Shown in pieces: positions 37,840 to 46,171 of a stretch of 64,000 nucleotides of DNA. The position numbers were made by a program, and so were the translations under genes. Source of the stretch: Fischerella muscicola PCC 7414. Lineage in GTDB: Bacteria > Cyanobacteriota > Cyanobacteriia > Cyanobacteriales > Nostocaceae. The notes beneath the pieces were generated by a model. The model searched no databases. It was not told where the DNA came from and was given only the letters and a program-made list of their open reading frames with translations. Location of the stretch: assembly GCF_000317205.1 (NCBI RefSeq), contig NZ_AJLK01000117.1:53503-117502 (forward strand), read 5' to 3'. Positions within the stretch are counted from its first letter, which is position 1, and the number at the start of each line of letters is the position of its first letter.

Positions 37840-38748
37840 GTGATTCCAGAAGGAAATTTCACCATCAAAAAATATGATTCACAAAAACCTCAAGCTTTTT
37901 ATTGCCATCCGCATGGAGAATTATGGACTGGTGATTCAATTCAATGGCTAAAAAATCTGCCTTCGGAATCAGTAGATTTAGTCTTTGCAGATCCTCCTTA
38001 TAATATCAAAAAAGCTGCATGGGATAGTTTTGAATCTCAAGCAGCTTATGTAAACTGGTCTTTAATCTGGATTGAAGAAGTTTCTCGGATATTAAAATCA
38101 ACAGGCTCACTATATATTTGCGGTTTTTCAGAAATTATTGCTGATATTAAACTGCCAGCATTGAAATTTTTTTCTGGGTGTAGGTGGTTAATTTGGCATT
38201 ATAAAAACAAAGCCAATCTTTCAAATGATTGGGGACGTTCTCATGAAAGCATATTACATTTTAGAAAGACAAAAAATTTTTATTTTAATCCAGATAATAT
38301 ACGCATACCTTATGGAGAACACACTTTAAAATATCCACAACATCCCCAAGCAAAAACAAGTCAATACGGCAACAACGGTAAAAATGATAGTAGAATTTGG
38401 CGTCCCCATCCCAAGGGTGCAAAACCTAGAGATGTGATCGAAATACCAACTACATGTAATGGAATGGATGAAAAAACCAAACATCCAACTCAAAAGCCAG
38501 AGGAGTTAGTGAGAAAGTTTATACTTTCTTCATCTTCAAGAGGAGATATTGTGCTTGATCCATTTTTTGGTTCAGGAACAACGCTGGTTGTTGCTGAACA
38601 ACTTGGTAGAAGATGGCTAGGCTGTGAGATTATTCCTGAATATGCAGCATGGGCGGTGGAACGTATCAAATCTGTAAAATACATGTCAGATGAGGAATGG
38701 TTTTGGTTCGATCGCAAGAATGAAGAACGTAGGAAGAAATTTAGGTAA
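37840..38748 (+). CDS. Site-specific DNA methyltransferase (DPPY type, beta-class order)
   Basis: 302 residues. Motif IV is DLVFADPPYNIKKAAWD (about residues 47-63) and motif I lies near the C-terminus as VLDPFFGSGTTLVVAEQLGR (about 245-265), so the order IV ... target recognition ... X ... I is that of the beta class of N4-cytosine or N6-adenine methyltransferases. HPTQKPEELVRKFI is the motif X helix. The target cannot be read from sequence. No restriction gene adjoins it, so it is probably a solitary regulator-type methylase. The start is GTG at 37840; no ATG fits better. A+T content is higher than in its neighbours. Confidence 0.9.
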   Translation: MIPEGNFTIKKYDSQKPQAFYCHPHGELWTGDSIQWLKNLPSESVDLVFADPPYNIKKAAWDSFESQAAYVNWSLIWIEEVSRILKSTGSLYICGFSEIIADIKLPALKFFSGCRWLIWHYKNKANLSNDWGRSHESILHFRKTKNFYFNPDNIRIPYGEHTLKYPQHPQAKTSQYGNNGKNDSRIWRPHPKGAKPRDVIEIPTTCNGMDEKTKHPTQKPEELVRKFILSSSSRGDIVLDPFFGSGTTLVVAEQLGRRWLGCEIIPEYAAWAVERIKSVKYMSDEEWFWFDRKNEERRKKFR

Positions 38749-38760
38749 TAATATTTCTGC

Positions 38761-39243
38761 TTACCAACGATTACATAGATGTTTAACCATAATTAAACAA
38801 GGATTAGCTTCTCCCCAAATTTGTGTAATTTCTTCTAAGGGTCTAAAACCCATCGCCAGATAAAACTTTCTTGTCTGTGCATAGAACTGATCTGGATGAG
38901 AGAAAGCTAAAGTTTTAACCTGCCAATACTCAATACCTTGCTGTTGAAGAATGGACTCCGCACGGTTAATTAAGGTACGACCAATACCATGACGGTGATA
39001 GTGGGGAAGAACGCCCATAATATAGAGTTCAGCTGCATATTTGTAATGTTGCTTCCAAGTCAGAAAGCCTATACATTTGTTATCTATAAAAGCTAATATA
39101 GTTGGAAGCTCATCAATTTCTTGAGTATATTGAGCGATCGCTTCCTCAATACTGAACCATTGTGGTAAAGCTCGAATGATTGATTCGCAAATATTTCCTT
39201 TGCCGTAAAATAAACCTTGAGTTGAGATTTGATTTAATTTCAT
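38761..39243 (-). CDS. GNAT family N-acetyltransferase
   Basis: 160 residues. The acetyl-CoA binding motif A is visible as LYIMGVLPHYHRHGIGRTLI (about residues 73-92), followed by KTLAFSHPDQFYAQTRKFYLAMGFRPLEEI, the usual end of the fold (given in overlapping parts here only as a landmark: YAQTRKFYLAMGF). Substrate unknown. Convergent with the methyltransferase gene, with a 12-bp gap. Confidence 0.88.
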   Translation of the reverse strand: MKLNQISTQGLFYGKGNICESIIRALPQWFSIEEAIAQYTQEIDELPTILAFIDNKCIGFLTWKQHYKYAAELYIMGVLPHYHRHGIGRTLINRAESILQQQGIEYWQVKTLAFSHPDQFYAQTRKFYLAMGFRPLEEITQIWGEANPCLIMVKHLCNRW

Positions 39244-39274
39244 CTCAGAACAGTTGTGGATTAATTCGTAGCTT

Positions 39275-39328
39275 TTTCAAACGCAGAGGATCGCAAAGGA
39301 GGACGCAAAGGGACGCAGAGTTATGGTT
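39275..39328. repeat. CGCAGAGG/CGCAAAGG dispersed repeat
   Basis: ACGCAGAGGATCGCAAAGG and GACGCAAAGGGACGCAGAG units. This is the inverted counterpart of the element at 178-232. Confidence 0.65.
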
Positions 39329-39375
39329 TTATTTAGTTTTGTACTAAGTGGTGAGATGAATTGTGAACGATTCTC

Positions 39376-40242
39376 CTAATTTTCACTTGATTTAATTACA
39401 GAAAATATAGATGAATAATCTTCGTGAGCAAATGACATTTTCATAGCCATTTCCAAGATTTTCCGTACACCTTCAATACTGTTAACGTTTAAACCTGCGG
39501 CTTTTGCTTCTTCAATAAAGAAGTCAGTATCTTTCATTAAGTGTTTGGTGGGAAAGTTGGGATTAGCATAATTACTATCCAACATTCTTGGCAACTTTTT
39601 ATCGAAAGTTGGGGCGTAAAGGGCGCTTTGACGTAGAATGTACATAAACAAGTCTTCGTCAATGCCATAACGCTGGACAAAACTAAGACTCAGGGCAAAG
39701 CCTGCTGTTAGGGAAGCAATTAATTGATTTAAAGCTAGTTTCAGTGCCGCAGCTGTTCCCACTGATCCAACTAAGATAGGTTCTAGGCTAAAGTGTTTTA
39801 ATAACTCTAAGTAACGTTGGTATTGTTCTTGATGCGCGCCCACCATCACAATTAAATTACCAGCTTCTGCTTCTGGGATACTACCTAGTACGGGTGCTTC
39901 TAAATACTCTCCACCTGCGGCAACTACTGCATCTCTAATTTCTCTACTTTCGGTAGGAGTAATAGTCCCCATTTGGATGACGCTTTTTCCTGCTACAGCT
40001 TGTGAGGATCGATCTGAAAGTAGGACACTATAAATCGCTGCTGCATTCGTAAGCATGAGAATCACACAGTCAGCTGCATTAATTGCCTGATAAGGTTTTT
40101 CTGCTACTTCCGCACCCATTTGTTTTAACGGTTCTAACTTTTCTGGGGTGCGGTTATAGGCAATTAGCTGGACTCTTGCTTCTAACAATTTCTGTGCCAT
40201 TGGCAGTCCCATTAATCCAGTCCCCAGAAATGCTACCTTCAT
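39376..40242 (-). CDS. NAD(P)-dependent beta-hydroxyacid dehydrogenase
   Basis: 288 residues of the 3-hydroxyisobutyrate dehydrogenase family. The N-terminal Rossmann fold has FLGTGLMGLPMAQKLLEA and NRTPEKLEPL (preference for NADP suggested by R after N); the substrate loop VLGSIPEAEAGNLIVMVGA corresponds to the usual P-V-x-G region, and the catalytic lysine is in GTAAALKLALNQL. C-terminal helices follow from about 165. Members reduce succinate semialdehyde, glyoxylate, tartronate semialdehyde or related compounds; the substrate is unresolved. Start: ATG at 40242. Monocistronic. Confidence 0.88.
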   Translation of the reverse strand: MKVAFLGTGLMGLPMAQKLLEARVQLIAYNRTPEKLEPLKQMGAEVAEKPYQAINAADCVILMLTNAAAIYSVLLSDRSSQAVAGKSVIQMGTITPTESREIRDAVVAAGGEYLEAPVLGSIPEAEAGNLIVMVGAHQEQYQRYLELLKHFSLEPILVGSVGTAAALKLALNQLIASLTAGFALSLSFVQRYGIDEDLFMYILRQSALYAPTFDKKLPRMLDSNYANPNFPTKHLMKDTDFFIEEAKAAGLNVNSIEGVRKILEMAMKMSFAHEDYSSIFSVIKSSEN

Positions 40243-40267
40243 TTTTACGTTCCTCTGGTAGAGCGTT

Positions 40268-40392
40268 ATTAGTTAGTTGTTAGTTGTTGGTTGTTGGCTG
40301 TTAGTTGTTAGTGGTTAGTGGTTGTTAGTTAACCATCCCCAATCCCTGATCGCTATCTTCCCTACCAACAACCATCTACTAACCACTAACTA
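40268..40392. repeat. Heptamer-repeat hairpin (GTTGTTA family)
   Basis: TTAGTTGTTAGTTGTTGG units on the left, a non-repeat centre with ATCCCTGATCGCTATC, and CAACAACCATCTACTAACCA on the right. It fills the gap between the dehydrogenase start and the small membrane ORF. Confidence 0.7.
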
Positions 40393-40397
40393 GTTTT

Positions 40398-40493
40398 TTA
40401 GCCGCCTGCGGCAAAAGTAACCATAATCATTACTGACAGTAAAATGCCAGGAACGAGTAGTACGATTAGCATCAATAAGTCATGGGTGGTCAT
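40398..40493 (-). CDS. 31-residue single-helix membrane peptide
   Basis: ATG at 40493 preceded by AAAAGGTAAC, a good ribosome site. The product, MTTHDLLMLIVLLVPGILLS followed by VMIMVTFAAGG, is one membrane helix with a short polar N-terminus. The size and look are those of low-molecular-weight subunits of photosystems, cytochrome b6f or NDH-1, but it does not match PsbM, PsbT, PetG, PetL, PetM, PetN or PsaM as I remember them. Unassigned. Confidence 0.55.
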   Translation of the reverse strand: MTTHDLLMLIVLLVPGILLSVMIMVTFAAGG

Positions 40494-40603
40494 AATTGTT
40501 ACCTTTTGACTAAAGAAGGATAAAGGTTAAAAATATTGACTTCAGCCTTTAATCATAAATTGGCTATCACCTAAGTGAGATTAATAAATATAGTTTTAAC
40601 TTT

Positions 40604-41914
40604 TCAAATGGACGTTGGTGGTAGTTTTGGTACAGTAAATCCCTTCAGTTGTTGAAATGTTTCTGTTTCCTTGAGTCCTTTACTTTGTGCCAAAATACTA
40701 AATCCACCTAATCCAAAGGGATCTAAAAGCTGACGCAATGCATCCCGGCGACACAGTAAATCAGAGATGGGTTGATTTGTATAAGAGAGGGTAGCTATGC
40801 GATCGCCCAATCCCAACGCCATTAAAAATAATTCTTGCTGCGTCAAACCAACTTTAGCTAATCCGCAGCGTTCACCCCATCGTTCTAAAGCAGTAAAGTC
40901 AACATGGGCTGTGATGTCTTGTCGCCCGATATTGATGTAAGGGTTATTATGGCGCTGATGATGCCAGTAACACTGGAGTGTGCCTTGCGATCGCCTGGGA
41001 TTATAGTAACGACTTGCTGGATAGCCATAATCTATAGTTAACACATACCCCCGCTGCAAACGGTCTGCTACTACACTTAACCAATCCAGCGCTGCTAGAT
41101 TTACCTCACTGCGATAACCTTCTGGATAAACATTTTCTGAGAACTGAATGCCTACTAAATCAAAGTATTCAGCTAGTTTTGGGGTGGAAGTTTCGGCTGT
41201 GATTTCTGTAAAGAGAGTGGGGATTAGGGGCAATGGGGGGGTGGGGGAAGTATGAGGAGTGTAAGGAGTGGGGGGAGTGAATAACTCTTGACTGTCGACA
41301 ATTGACCCTTGACGATTGACGATTGACGATTGACGATTGACAATTGACTCTTGCTGTAGAGTCACATAAATTTCTCGCAGTTGCCCTTGTTCTAAAATAA
41401 ATTGATGCACTGGTAGAGCATCCACTAATTCGTTTGAAAAAAAGCAGCCAATAATAGAATTACTAAGTATTTCTTCTAAACTACTCTTGATTTGAACTGT
41501 AAATTCTTGTAAGCGTTGCTGTTGTTCTTGCCTGAGAATGGGGGACTTTTCTACAATGATGTATTGTAGGGCAGCGAAAAAATTTGGATAGCGTGACTTT
41601 AAGTAATTTAAAATATCTAGTGCTAAATGCCCTTGTCCTGCACCCATTTCTACTAGGGAAAAAGGCACTGGTTGTCCTAAAATTTCCCACATCTGGACAA
41701 ATTGTTCAGCTAGCAACTCGCCAAAATCAGGGCCAAGATGGACAGAGGTAAAAAAGTCACCCCGCTTACCGATATTTACAGCTTGGGTAGAATAGTAACC
41801 GTAGTCAGGGTGATACAATGCCATATCCATGTAGGTGGCGAAAGTAATTCGCTGATCAGGACTATTAGCAATGCGATCAGCTATGGCAGCACACAGCGCT
41901 GGATGAGAATCCAT
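40604..41914 (-). CDS. Class I SAM-dependent methyltransferase, NDUFAF7/COG1565-like
   Basis: 436 residues. The family signature is clear: ISFATYMDMALYHPDYGYYS-like (here ITFATYMDMALYHPDYGYYS), GDFFTSVHLGPDFGELLAEQ, the SAM-binding LVEMGAGQGHLALDIL, and FSNELVDALPVHQF. The mitochondrial homologue dimethylates an arginine of complex I subunit NDUFS2; the cyanobacterial target is not known. Residues about 188-234 are encoded by TTGACGA heptamers and GGGGGAG-type repeats (for example SIVNRQSSIVNRQGSI), another in-frame repeat insertion within the catalytic protein. Start: ATG at 41914. Confidence 0.9.
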   Translation of the reverse strand: MDSHPALCAAIADRIANSPDQRITFATYMDMALYHPDYGYYSTQAVNIGKRGDFFTSVHLGPDFGELLAEQFVQMWEILGQPVPFSLVEMGAGQGHLALDILNYLKSRYPNFFAALQYIIVEKSPILRQEQQQRLQEFTVQIKSSLEEILSNSIIGCFFSNELVDALPVHQFILEQGQLREIYVTLQQESIVNRQSSIVNRQGSIVDSQELFTPPTPYTPHTSPTPPLPLIPTLFTEITAETSTPKLAEYFDLVGIQFSENVYPEGYRSEVNLAALDWLSVVADRLQRGYVLTIDYGYPASRYYNPRRSQGTLQCYWHHQRHNNPYINIGRQDITAHVDFTALERWGERCGLAKVGLTQQELFLMALGLGDRIATLSYTNQPISDLLCRRDALRQLLDPFGLGGFSILAQSKGLKETETFQQLKGFTVPKLPPTSI

Positions 41915-42177
41915 AAACTTGGAAATTTCAAATTAAAACTTCAGCCTCAATTGTATTACCTTTAGCTACAAAATATCCTGCTGTAACCCTTTATATTAGT
42001 ATTTTTTCTTCTTCAATAATCGATAAATCTTCAGAAAATAATTTGCATTTTATTAGTTATATTGATGATTATATTTTTGCTTTTGATTAATAGTAGTTAT
42101 CCAGCTACTACCTAATAGATTTTAATATTAATATGCATGTACATATCTATGTAAAAAATAAAGGTTTGTTGCCTCCT

Positions 42178-42858
42178 ATGTCAGCTATATTTACTAGTAC
42201 TAACCTTCCTCCTTTAGAAAGTGGCGATCGCCTGACTCGTTACGAATTTGAACGCCGTTATCAGGCAATGCCGCAGAATATAAAAGCAGAATTAATCGAA
42301 GGAGTTGTATATTTGGCTTCACCTGTACGTGCTAGAGGTCATGGCAGACCTCATGCGAAAATAATGACTTGGTTGGGAACCTACACTGCTGCAACACCTG
42401 GAGTAGATTTACAAGATAACGCCACAGTCCGCCTAGATGCTGACAATGAACCTCAACCCGATGCTCTATTACGAATTGAACCAGAAGTAGGTGGCAATTC
42501 CCGTATTAGTGATGATGATTATATTGAAGGTACACCAGAATTAATCGTAGAAATTGCTGCTAGTAGTGCTGCTTATGACCTGAATGACAAGCTTAATGCC
42601 TATCGTCGCAATGGAGTACAAGAGTATATTGTCTGGCAAAGTTACGAGAATCGTCTAGATTGGTTCAACTTAGAACAAGGACGATATGTTTTGCGAGAAC
42701 CAGATGCAGATGGAGTAATTCGCAGTCAGATTTTTCCTGGATTATGGTTGGCGGTTAATGCTTTGCGAGAAGGTAATATGGCTGAGGTTTTAGCGGTTCT
42801 TCAGCAGGGATTGCAAACAGCCGAACATCAAGCATTTGTGGAGAGACTAAGGAGTTAG
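42178..42858 (+). CDS. Uma2 family endonuclease-like protein (DUF820)
   Basis: 226 residues. The fold is indicated by LTRYEFERRYQAMPQNIKAE, LIEGVVYLASPV, DNEPQPDALLRIEP (acidic position), DDYIEGTPELIVEIAASSAA (Glu-x-Val pattern) and KLNAYRRNGVQEYIVW. It is the classic DUF820 pattern, more complete than the copy at 19972. Function unknown. Start: ATG at 42178 (MSAIFTST) is preferred over 42133. Four bp before the next gene, so probably cotranscribed with it by proximity. Confidence 0.9.
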   Translation: MSAIFTSTNLPPLESGDRLTRYEFERRYQAMPQNIKAELIEGVVYLASPVRARGHGRPHAKIMTWLGTYTAATPGVDLQDNATVRLDADNEPQPDALLRIEPEVGGNSRISDDDYIEGTPELIVEIAASSAAYDLNDKLNAYRRNGVQEYIVWQSYENRLDWFNLEQGRYVLREPDADGVIRSQIFPGLWLAVNALREGNMAEVLAVLQQGLQTAEHQAFVERLRS

Positions 42859-42862
42859 TGTT

Positions 42863-43897
42863 GTGCAGGACAAGAAGCCAAACAACGAAAAAATCAAAAA
42901 GCAAGGTAAGTCACTGCCTTCTGGTATTATCATCCGGTTGGGAAAATTTGTCTGGACTACTATGTGGCATCTGATGATGTCGAATTTGGCCCCCCGTAAC
43001 CAGTCAGGAGAATACATCCGTCCAGCTAGTCAGTTTCGCAACTTTATTGGCACACAAGTAGACAATCCTTATCAACCCCAAGCGGGACGCTACCGCCTTT
43101 ATATAGGTTTAGGATGCCCTTGGGCCCATAGAACTTTGGTTGTGCGATCGCTCAAAGGTTTAGAAGATGCCATACTAGTTTCGATTGTGTCTCCTTCACC
43201 AAACGAAGGTATCTGGGTTCTTAACCAGGAAGAAGAAGGTTGTCGCACCCTTCCCCAACTCTACAATTTAGCTGTACCTGGTTATCAAGGGCGCTGTACT
43301 GTTCCCGTACTCTGGGATACGCAAACCAAGACGATAGTTAATAACGAAAGTGCAGAGATTATCGTGATGTTGAATTCCCAATTCAACGAGTTTGCCAAAA
43401 ATCCCCAACTTGATCTTTATCCAGAAGAACTGCGTGAGCAAATTGACCATTGGAACGAGAAAATTTATCATGCGGTAAACAACGGTGTCTATCGCTGCGG
43501 TTTTGCCCAAACTCAACAAGCCTACGACAAAGCTTGTCACGAGTTGTTCACCACTCTCGATGAAATTGACGCCGCATTGGCAAAGAGTCGCTACCTGTGT
43601 GGAGATAGGGTAACGCTGGCAGATGCGCGTTTGTTTACTACCTTGTTCCGTTTTGATGTAGTCTACTACGGATTATTTAAGTGCGATCGCCGCAGAATTC
43701 AAGACTATGAAAATTTAGGGCCTTACCTACGCGATTTATATCAGCTACCGGGAGTTTCTGACACTTGTGATTTAGATAGCGTCAAGCGAGACTACTACGG
43801 CAACCTCTTTCCACTCAATCCTGGTGGTATCATCCCCTGTGGACCCGATGTAAGTTATCTATTGAAACCACATAATCGTCAAGGAGTTAGTGGTTAG
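42863..43897 (+). CDS. Glutathione S-transferase family protein (glutathionyl-hydroquinone reductase type)
   Basis: 344 residues, long for a GST and typical of the xi/Omega-like ECM4/YqjG group. The catalytic cysteine lies in LGCPWAHRTLVV (about residue 80-91). Further landmarks are VPVLWDTQTKTIVNNESAEI (thioredoxin-like half) and a C-terminal helical half with YLCGDRVTLADARLFTTLFR. Relatives reduce glutathionyl-quinones in the cytosol. Start: GTG at 42863, with GGAG about 8 nt upstream overlapping the Uma2 stop. A repeat follows directly after its stop. Confidence 0.9.
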   Translation: MQDKKPNNEKIKKQGKSLPSGIIIRLGKFVWTTMWHLMMSNLAPRNQSGEYIRPASQFRNFIGTQVDNPYQPQAGRYRLYIGLGCPWAHRTLVVRSLKGLEDAILVSIVSPSPNEGIWVLNQEEEGCRTLPQLYNLAVPGYQGRCTVPVLWDTQTKTIVNNESAEIIVMLNSQFNEFAKNPQLDLYPEELREQIDHWNEKIYHAVNNGVYRCGFAQTQQAYDKACHELFTTLDEIDAALAKSRYLCGDRVTLADARLFTTLFRFDVVYYGLFKCDRRRIQDYENLGPYLRDLYQLPGVSDTCDLDSVKRDYYGNLFPLNPGGIIPCGPDVSYLLKPHNRQGVSG

Positions 43898-44025
43898 TGG
43901 TTAGTTGTTGGTTGGTTAGTTACTCCTCACACTCCACCCTACGGGAAGCCTATGAGCGCGTCTACACACTCCTCACACTCTATCTCCCCATCACCCCATC
44001 ACCCCATCACCTCATCTCCCTAAAT
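43884..44025. repeat. Composite of GTTAGTG, ACGGGAAGCC and CACCCCATC repeats
   Basis: Three different repeat classes adjoin: GTTAGTGGTTAGTTGTTGG at 43888-43920, a piece of the CCTACGGGAAGCCT palindromic family at 43932-43965, and CACCCCATC units at 43988-44020. This is the only spacer in the window where all three meet. Confidence 0.65.
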
Positions 44026-44056
44026 ATTTCCTTATTTGTCGATTAGGAAATACTAA

Positions 44057-44272
44057 TCAATTTGATCTTTTTCTTGCTTGATAATCTAATAAAGCTCCTG
44101 CGCTGACTGTAGTCCTTCCGTTAGTTCTACACATAGGAATTTCTCCTTTTTGTAAAGCCATATATAGATTGGCTTGGTTTAAATTTAAAAACTTTGCTGC
44201 TTGTACAAGAGAGATACCTCGCTTCAGAAAACCGGGTCTTTGTCTTTTGTATTTAGATAAGCGGCTAAGCAT
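44057..44272 (-). CDS. Small helix-turn-helix (excisionase/MerR-like) protein
   Basis: 71 residues. ISLVQAAKFLNLNQANLYMA followed by LQKGEIPMCRTNGRTTVSAG looks like the helix-turn-helix and wing of excisionase- or antitoxin-type DNA-binding proteins (ALLDYQARK at the end matches the usual last helix). No partner gene is visible next to it. It is divergent from the ArsR gene with a 173-bp spacer. Confidence 0.6.
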   Translation of the reverse strand: MLSRLSKYKRQRPGFLKRGISLVQAAKFLNLNQANLYMALQKGEIPMCRTNGRTTVSAGALLDYQARKRSN

Positions 44273-44408
44273 GGCGAAATATAAAAAACTACTTAAGAAA
44301 CTTAACTTTTCTTACAAAAACGTTACAAAATCTCATAAAGACACAATTCACCTACACAGTATATCGGCTGTGTCGGAGGGATGTTGCACAACTCAGTTTG
44401 ACGGAACA

Positions 44409-44433
44409 CTAATTAGATTTTTGTCTAATTAGA
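44409..44433. promoter_or_regulatory. Candidate operator of the ArsR-type regulator
   Basis: CTAATTAGA occurs twice (44409-44417 and 44425-44433), each palindromic at its core and spaced 16 bp, ending 12 bp before the ArsR start. Paired AT-rich palindromes at this position are typical of autoregulated ArsR/SmtB genes. Confidence 0.5.
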
Positions 44434-44445
44434 TTATAACAGATT

Positions 44446-45009
44446 ATGAAAACGGAACAATTTCAGATCGTGCTACGTTTTTTCAAAGCTTTAGCGGACG
44501 AAAGTCGACTAAAGATTTTGAGTTTTCTAGCTAATCAAGAATGTAGTGTTGAAGAATTAGCTGTATTGTTACAACTCAAGGAACCAACGGTGTCTCATCA
44601 TTTGGCTAAATTAAGAGAAGTAAATTTAGTTACTATGCGCCCTGAGGGTAATACCCACCTTTATCAATTAGAGAGTGGAACTTTAGAGAGTGTCAGCAAA
44701 GAAATGTTGACACCAGGGAAGATAGCTTCTTGGGTTGAAGACGTAGATACAGAAGCATGGGAAATAAAGATAATTCAAACCTACATAGAAGGAGAACACC
44801 TCAAAGAACTTCCTTCTAGTCGTAAAAAACGCTTAGTAATTCTCAGATGGTTAGCGAATAAATTGGAGGTAGGTGTTCAGTATTCAGAAAGTACGATTGA
44901 TGAAATTCTCAAGCGCTACCATCCTGATTTTGCTAATCTTAGGCGGGAGTTGATTAGTTACAATCTAATCCAAAAAAAAGATGGAGTTTATTGGCGTTAT
45001 ATAGATTAG
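44446..45009 (+). CDS. ArsR-family regulator with C-terminal DUF2087 domain
   Basis: 187 residues. The N-terminal winged helix (ALADESRLKILSFLANQ, CSVEELAVLLQLKEPTVSHH, LAKLREVNLV) is ArsR-like; the metal-binding ELCVC motif reads ECSVEEL here, so a metal ligand set is not evident. The C-terminal part (KKRLVILRWLANKLEVGVQY, YSESTIDEILKRYHPDFANL, RRELISYNLIQKKDGVYWR) is the DUF2087 pattern. It likely represses its own transcript and possibly others; the inducer is unknown. Candidate operator at 44409-44433. Confidence 0.85.
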   Translation: MKTEQFQIVLRFFKALADESRLKILSFLANQECSVEELAVLLQLKEPTVSHHLAKLREVNLVTMRPEGNTHLYQLESGTLESVSKEMLTPGKIASWVEDVDTEAWEIKIIQTYIEGEHLKELPSSRKKRLVILRWLANKLEVGVQYSESTIDEILKRYHPDFANLRRELISYNLIQKKDGVYWRYID

Positions 45010-45073
45010 TAGAGAGAAATTGTTAATGAAAAATATCCTTGGTTCTCAACAAAAAATTAAAGTTTTTAAGTCT

Positions 45074-45108
45074 CTCTCCTTATAGGGGAGAGGTTTGGAG
45101 AGTTTTTT
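45074..45108 (+). terminator. Possible terminator after the ArsR gene
   Basis: CTCTCC / GGAGAG stem (loop TTATAGG) with a T6 run 10 nt later. The same motif is a common cyanobacterial spacer repeat, so termination is not certain. Confidence 0.45.
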
Positions 45109-45249
45109 AAATCCGTCGAACTCATGTTATTTTATTAAAACACTAAAGTCAAAAGATATATGGAATAGCTGTAAGATTTATGAGCGAGGTGACTATATCA
45201 TAGACAATAGTACTATGATTATTACTTAATGATTTTTTAGGTTAAAAAA

Positions 45250-46095
45250 ATGGTCTTAGTAAATAAGCTAGTAAAACCGTTTCTGAAGTGGGCAGGAGGG
45301 AAAAGACAACTTGTTCCATTAATTGTAGAAAATTATATTCCTAAAAATTTTAATTACCAAACCTACTATGAACCTTTTCTTGGCGGAGGAGCGCTCTTAT
45401 TTACATTGCAACCTAAAAAAGCTGTAATTAATGATAGTAATACTGAATTAATCAATTGTTATCAAGTTGTTAAAGACTCAGTTGATGAACTAATTGATAA
45501 TTTAAAATTTCATAAAAATAATGAGGAGTACTATTATGCTATTAGAGATTGGGACAGGGAAGAAAGCTTTCAAAATAGAACACCTGTACAACGAGCATCA
45601 AGAATTATTTTTCTGAACAAGACTTGTTACAATGGCTTATTTAGAGTTAATTCTCAAGGACGGTTTAATGTGCCTTTTGGGAAATACAAAAATCCAAATA
45701 TTTTAGATGTAACTGTTTTAAAAGCTGTAAGTAAATATTTGAATAACAACCAAATTACAATATTAAATTTAGATTTTCAAGACGCTCTTAAAGATGCAAA
45801 AAGAGGAGATTTTGTTTATCTTGATCCTCCTTACGATCCAGTTTCGGATACCGCTTATTTTACTGGCTATGATGTAAATGGATTTAATAAAGATGAACAA
45901 ATTAGGTTAAAAGAGACATTTGATAATTTAGACAGGAGAGGTTGTAAAGTTCTGTTGAGTAATGCTTACACAAACTTCATCATAGACTTGTATAAAGATT
46001 ATAAACAGATAAAAATATCGGCAATTAGAGCTATCAATTCAAATGCTAAAAAAAGAGGTAAAGTAGACGAAATTTTAGTAAAAAACTATGAGTGA
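45250..46095 (+). CDS. DNA adenine methyltransferase, Dam/DpnM type (alpha class)
   Basis: 281 residues. Motif X is VKPFLKWAGGKRQLVPLI at the start, motif I is YYEPFLGGGALLF (about residues 40-52) and motif IV DFVYLDPPYDPVSDTAYFTG (about 190-210), the order of alpha-class N6-adenine methylases such as Dam and DpnIIA. The likely target is GATC or a similar short site (inference). A+T content is clearly higher than in the flanking genes, which suggests acquisition by transfer. Its last 8 nt overlap an ATG of a second frame that stops after 27 codons (see the remnant next). Confidence 0.93.
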   Translation: MVLVNKLVKPFLKWAGGKRQLVPLIVENYIPKNFNYQTYYEPFLGGGALLFTLQPKKAVINDSNTELINCYQVVKDSVDELIDNLKFHKNNEEYYYAIRDWDREESFQNRTPVQRASRIIFLNKTCYNGLFRVNSQGRFNVPFGKYKNPNILDVTVLKAVSKYLNNNQITILNLDFQDALKDAKRGDFVYLDPPYDPVSDTAYFTGYDVNGFNKDEQIRLKETFDNLDRRGCKVLLSNAYTNFIIDLYKDYKQIKISAIRAINSNAKKRGKVDEILVKNYE

Positions 46096-46171
46096 TTTAT
46101 CAATTCAAATACAACAATCTAAAAATGATATTGCTTGGGAGAAGTTATTCATAATTCAATTATTTTCCTAA
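46088..46171 (+). pseudogene. N-terminal stub of a gene cotranscribed with the Dam-type methylase, possibly a restriction endonuclease
   Basis: A 27-codon frame starts at ATG 46088 with the ATGAGTGA overlap typical of translationally coupled restriction-modification pairs. It encodes MSDLSIQIQQSKNDIAWEKL and 7 more residues, then runs into the 3' end of the LivG-type gene on the other strand and stops. The QQSKNDIAWEKLF start resembles N-termini I have seen in type II restriction enzymes, so this looks like the 5' stub of a deleted endonuclease gene. Confidence 0.5.
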
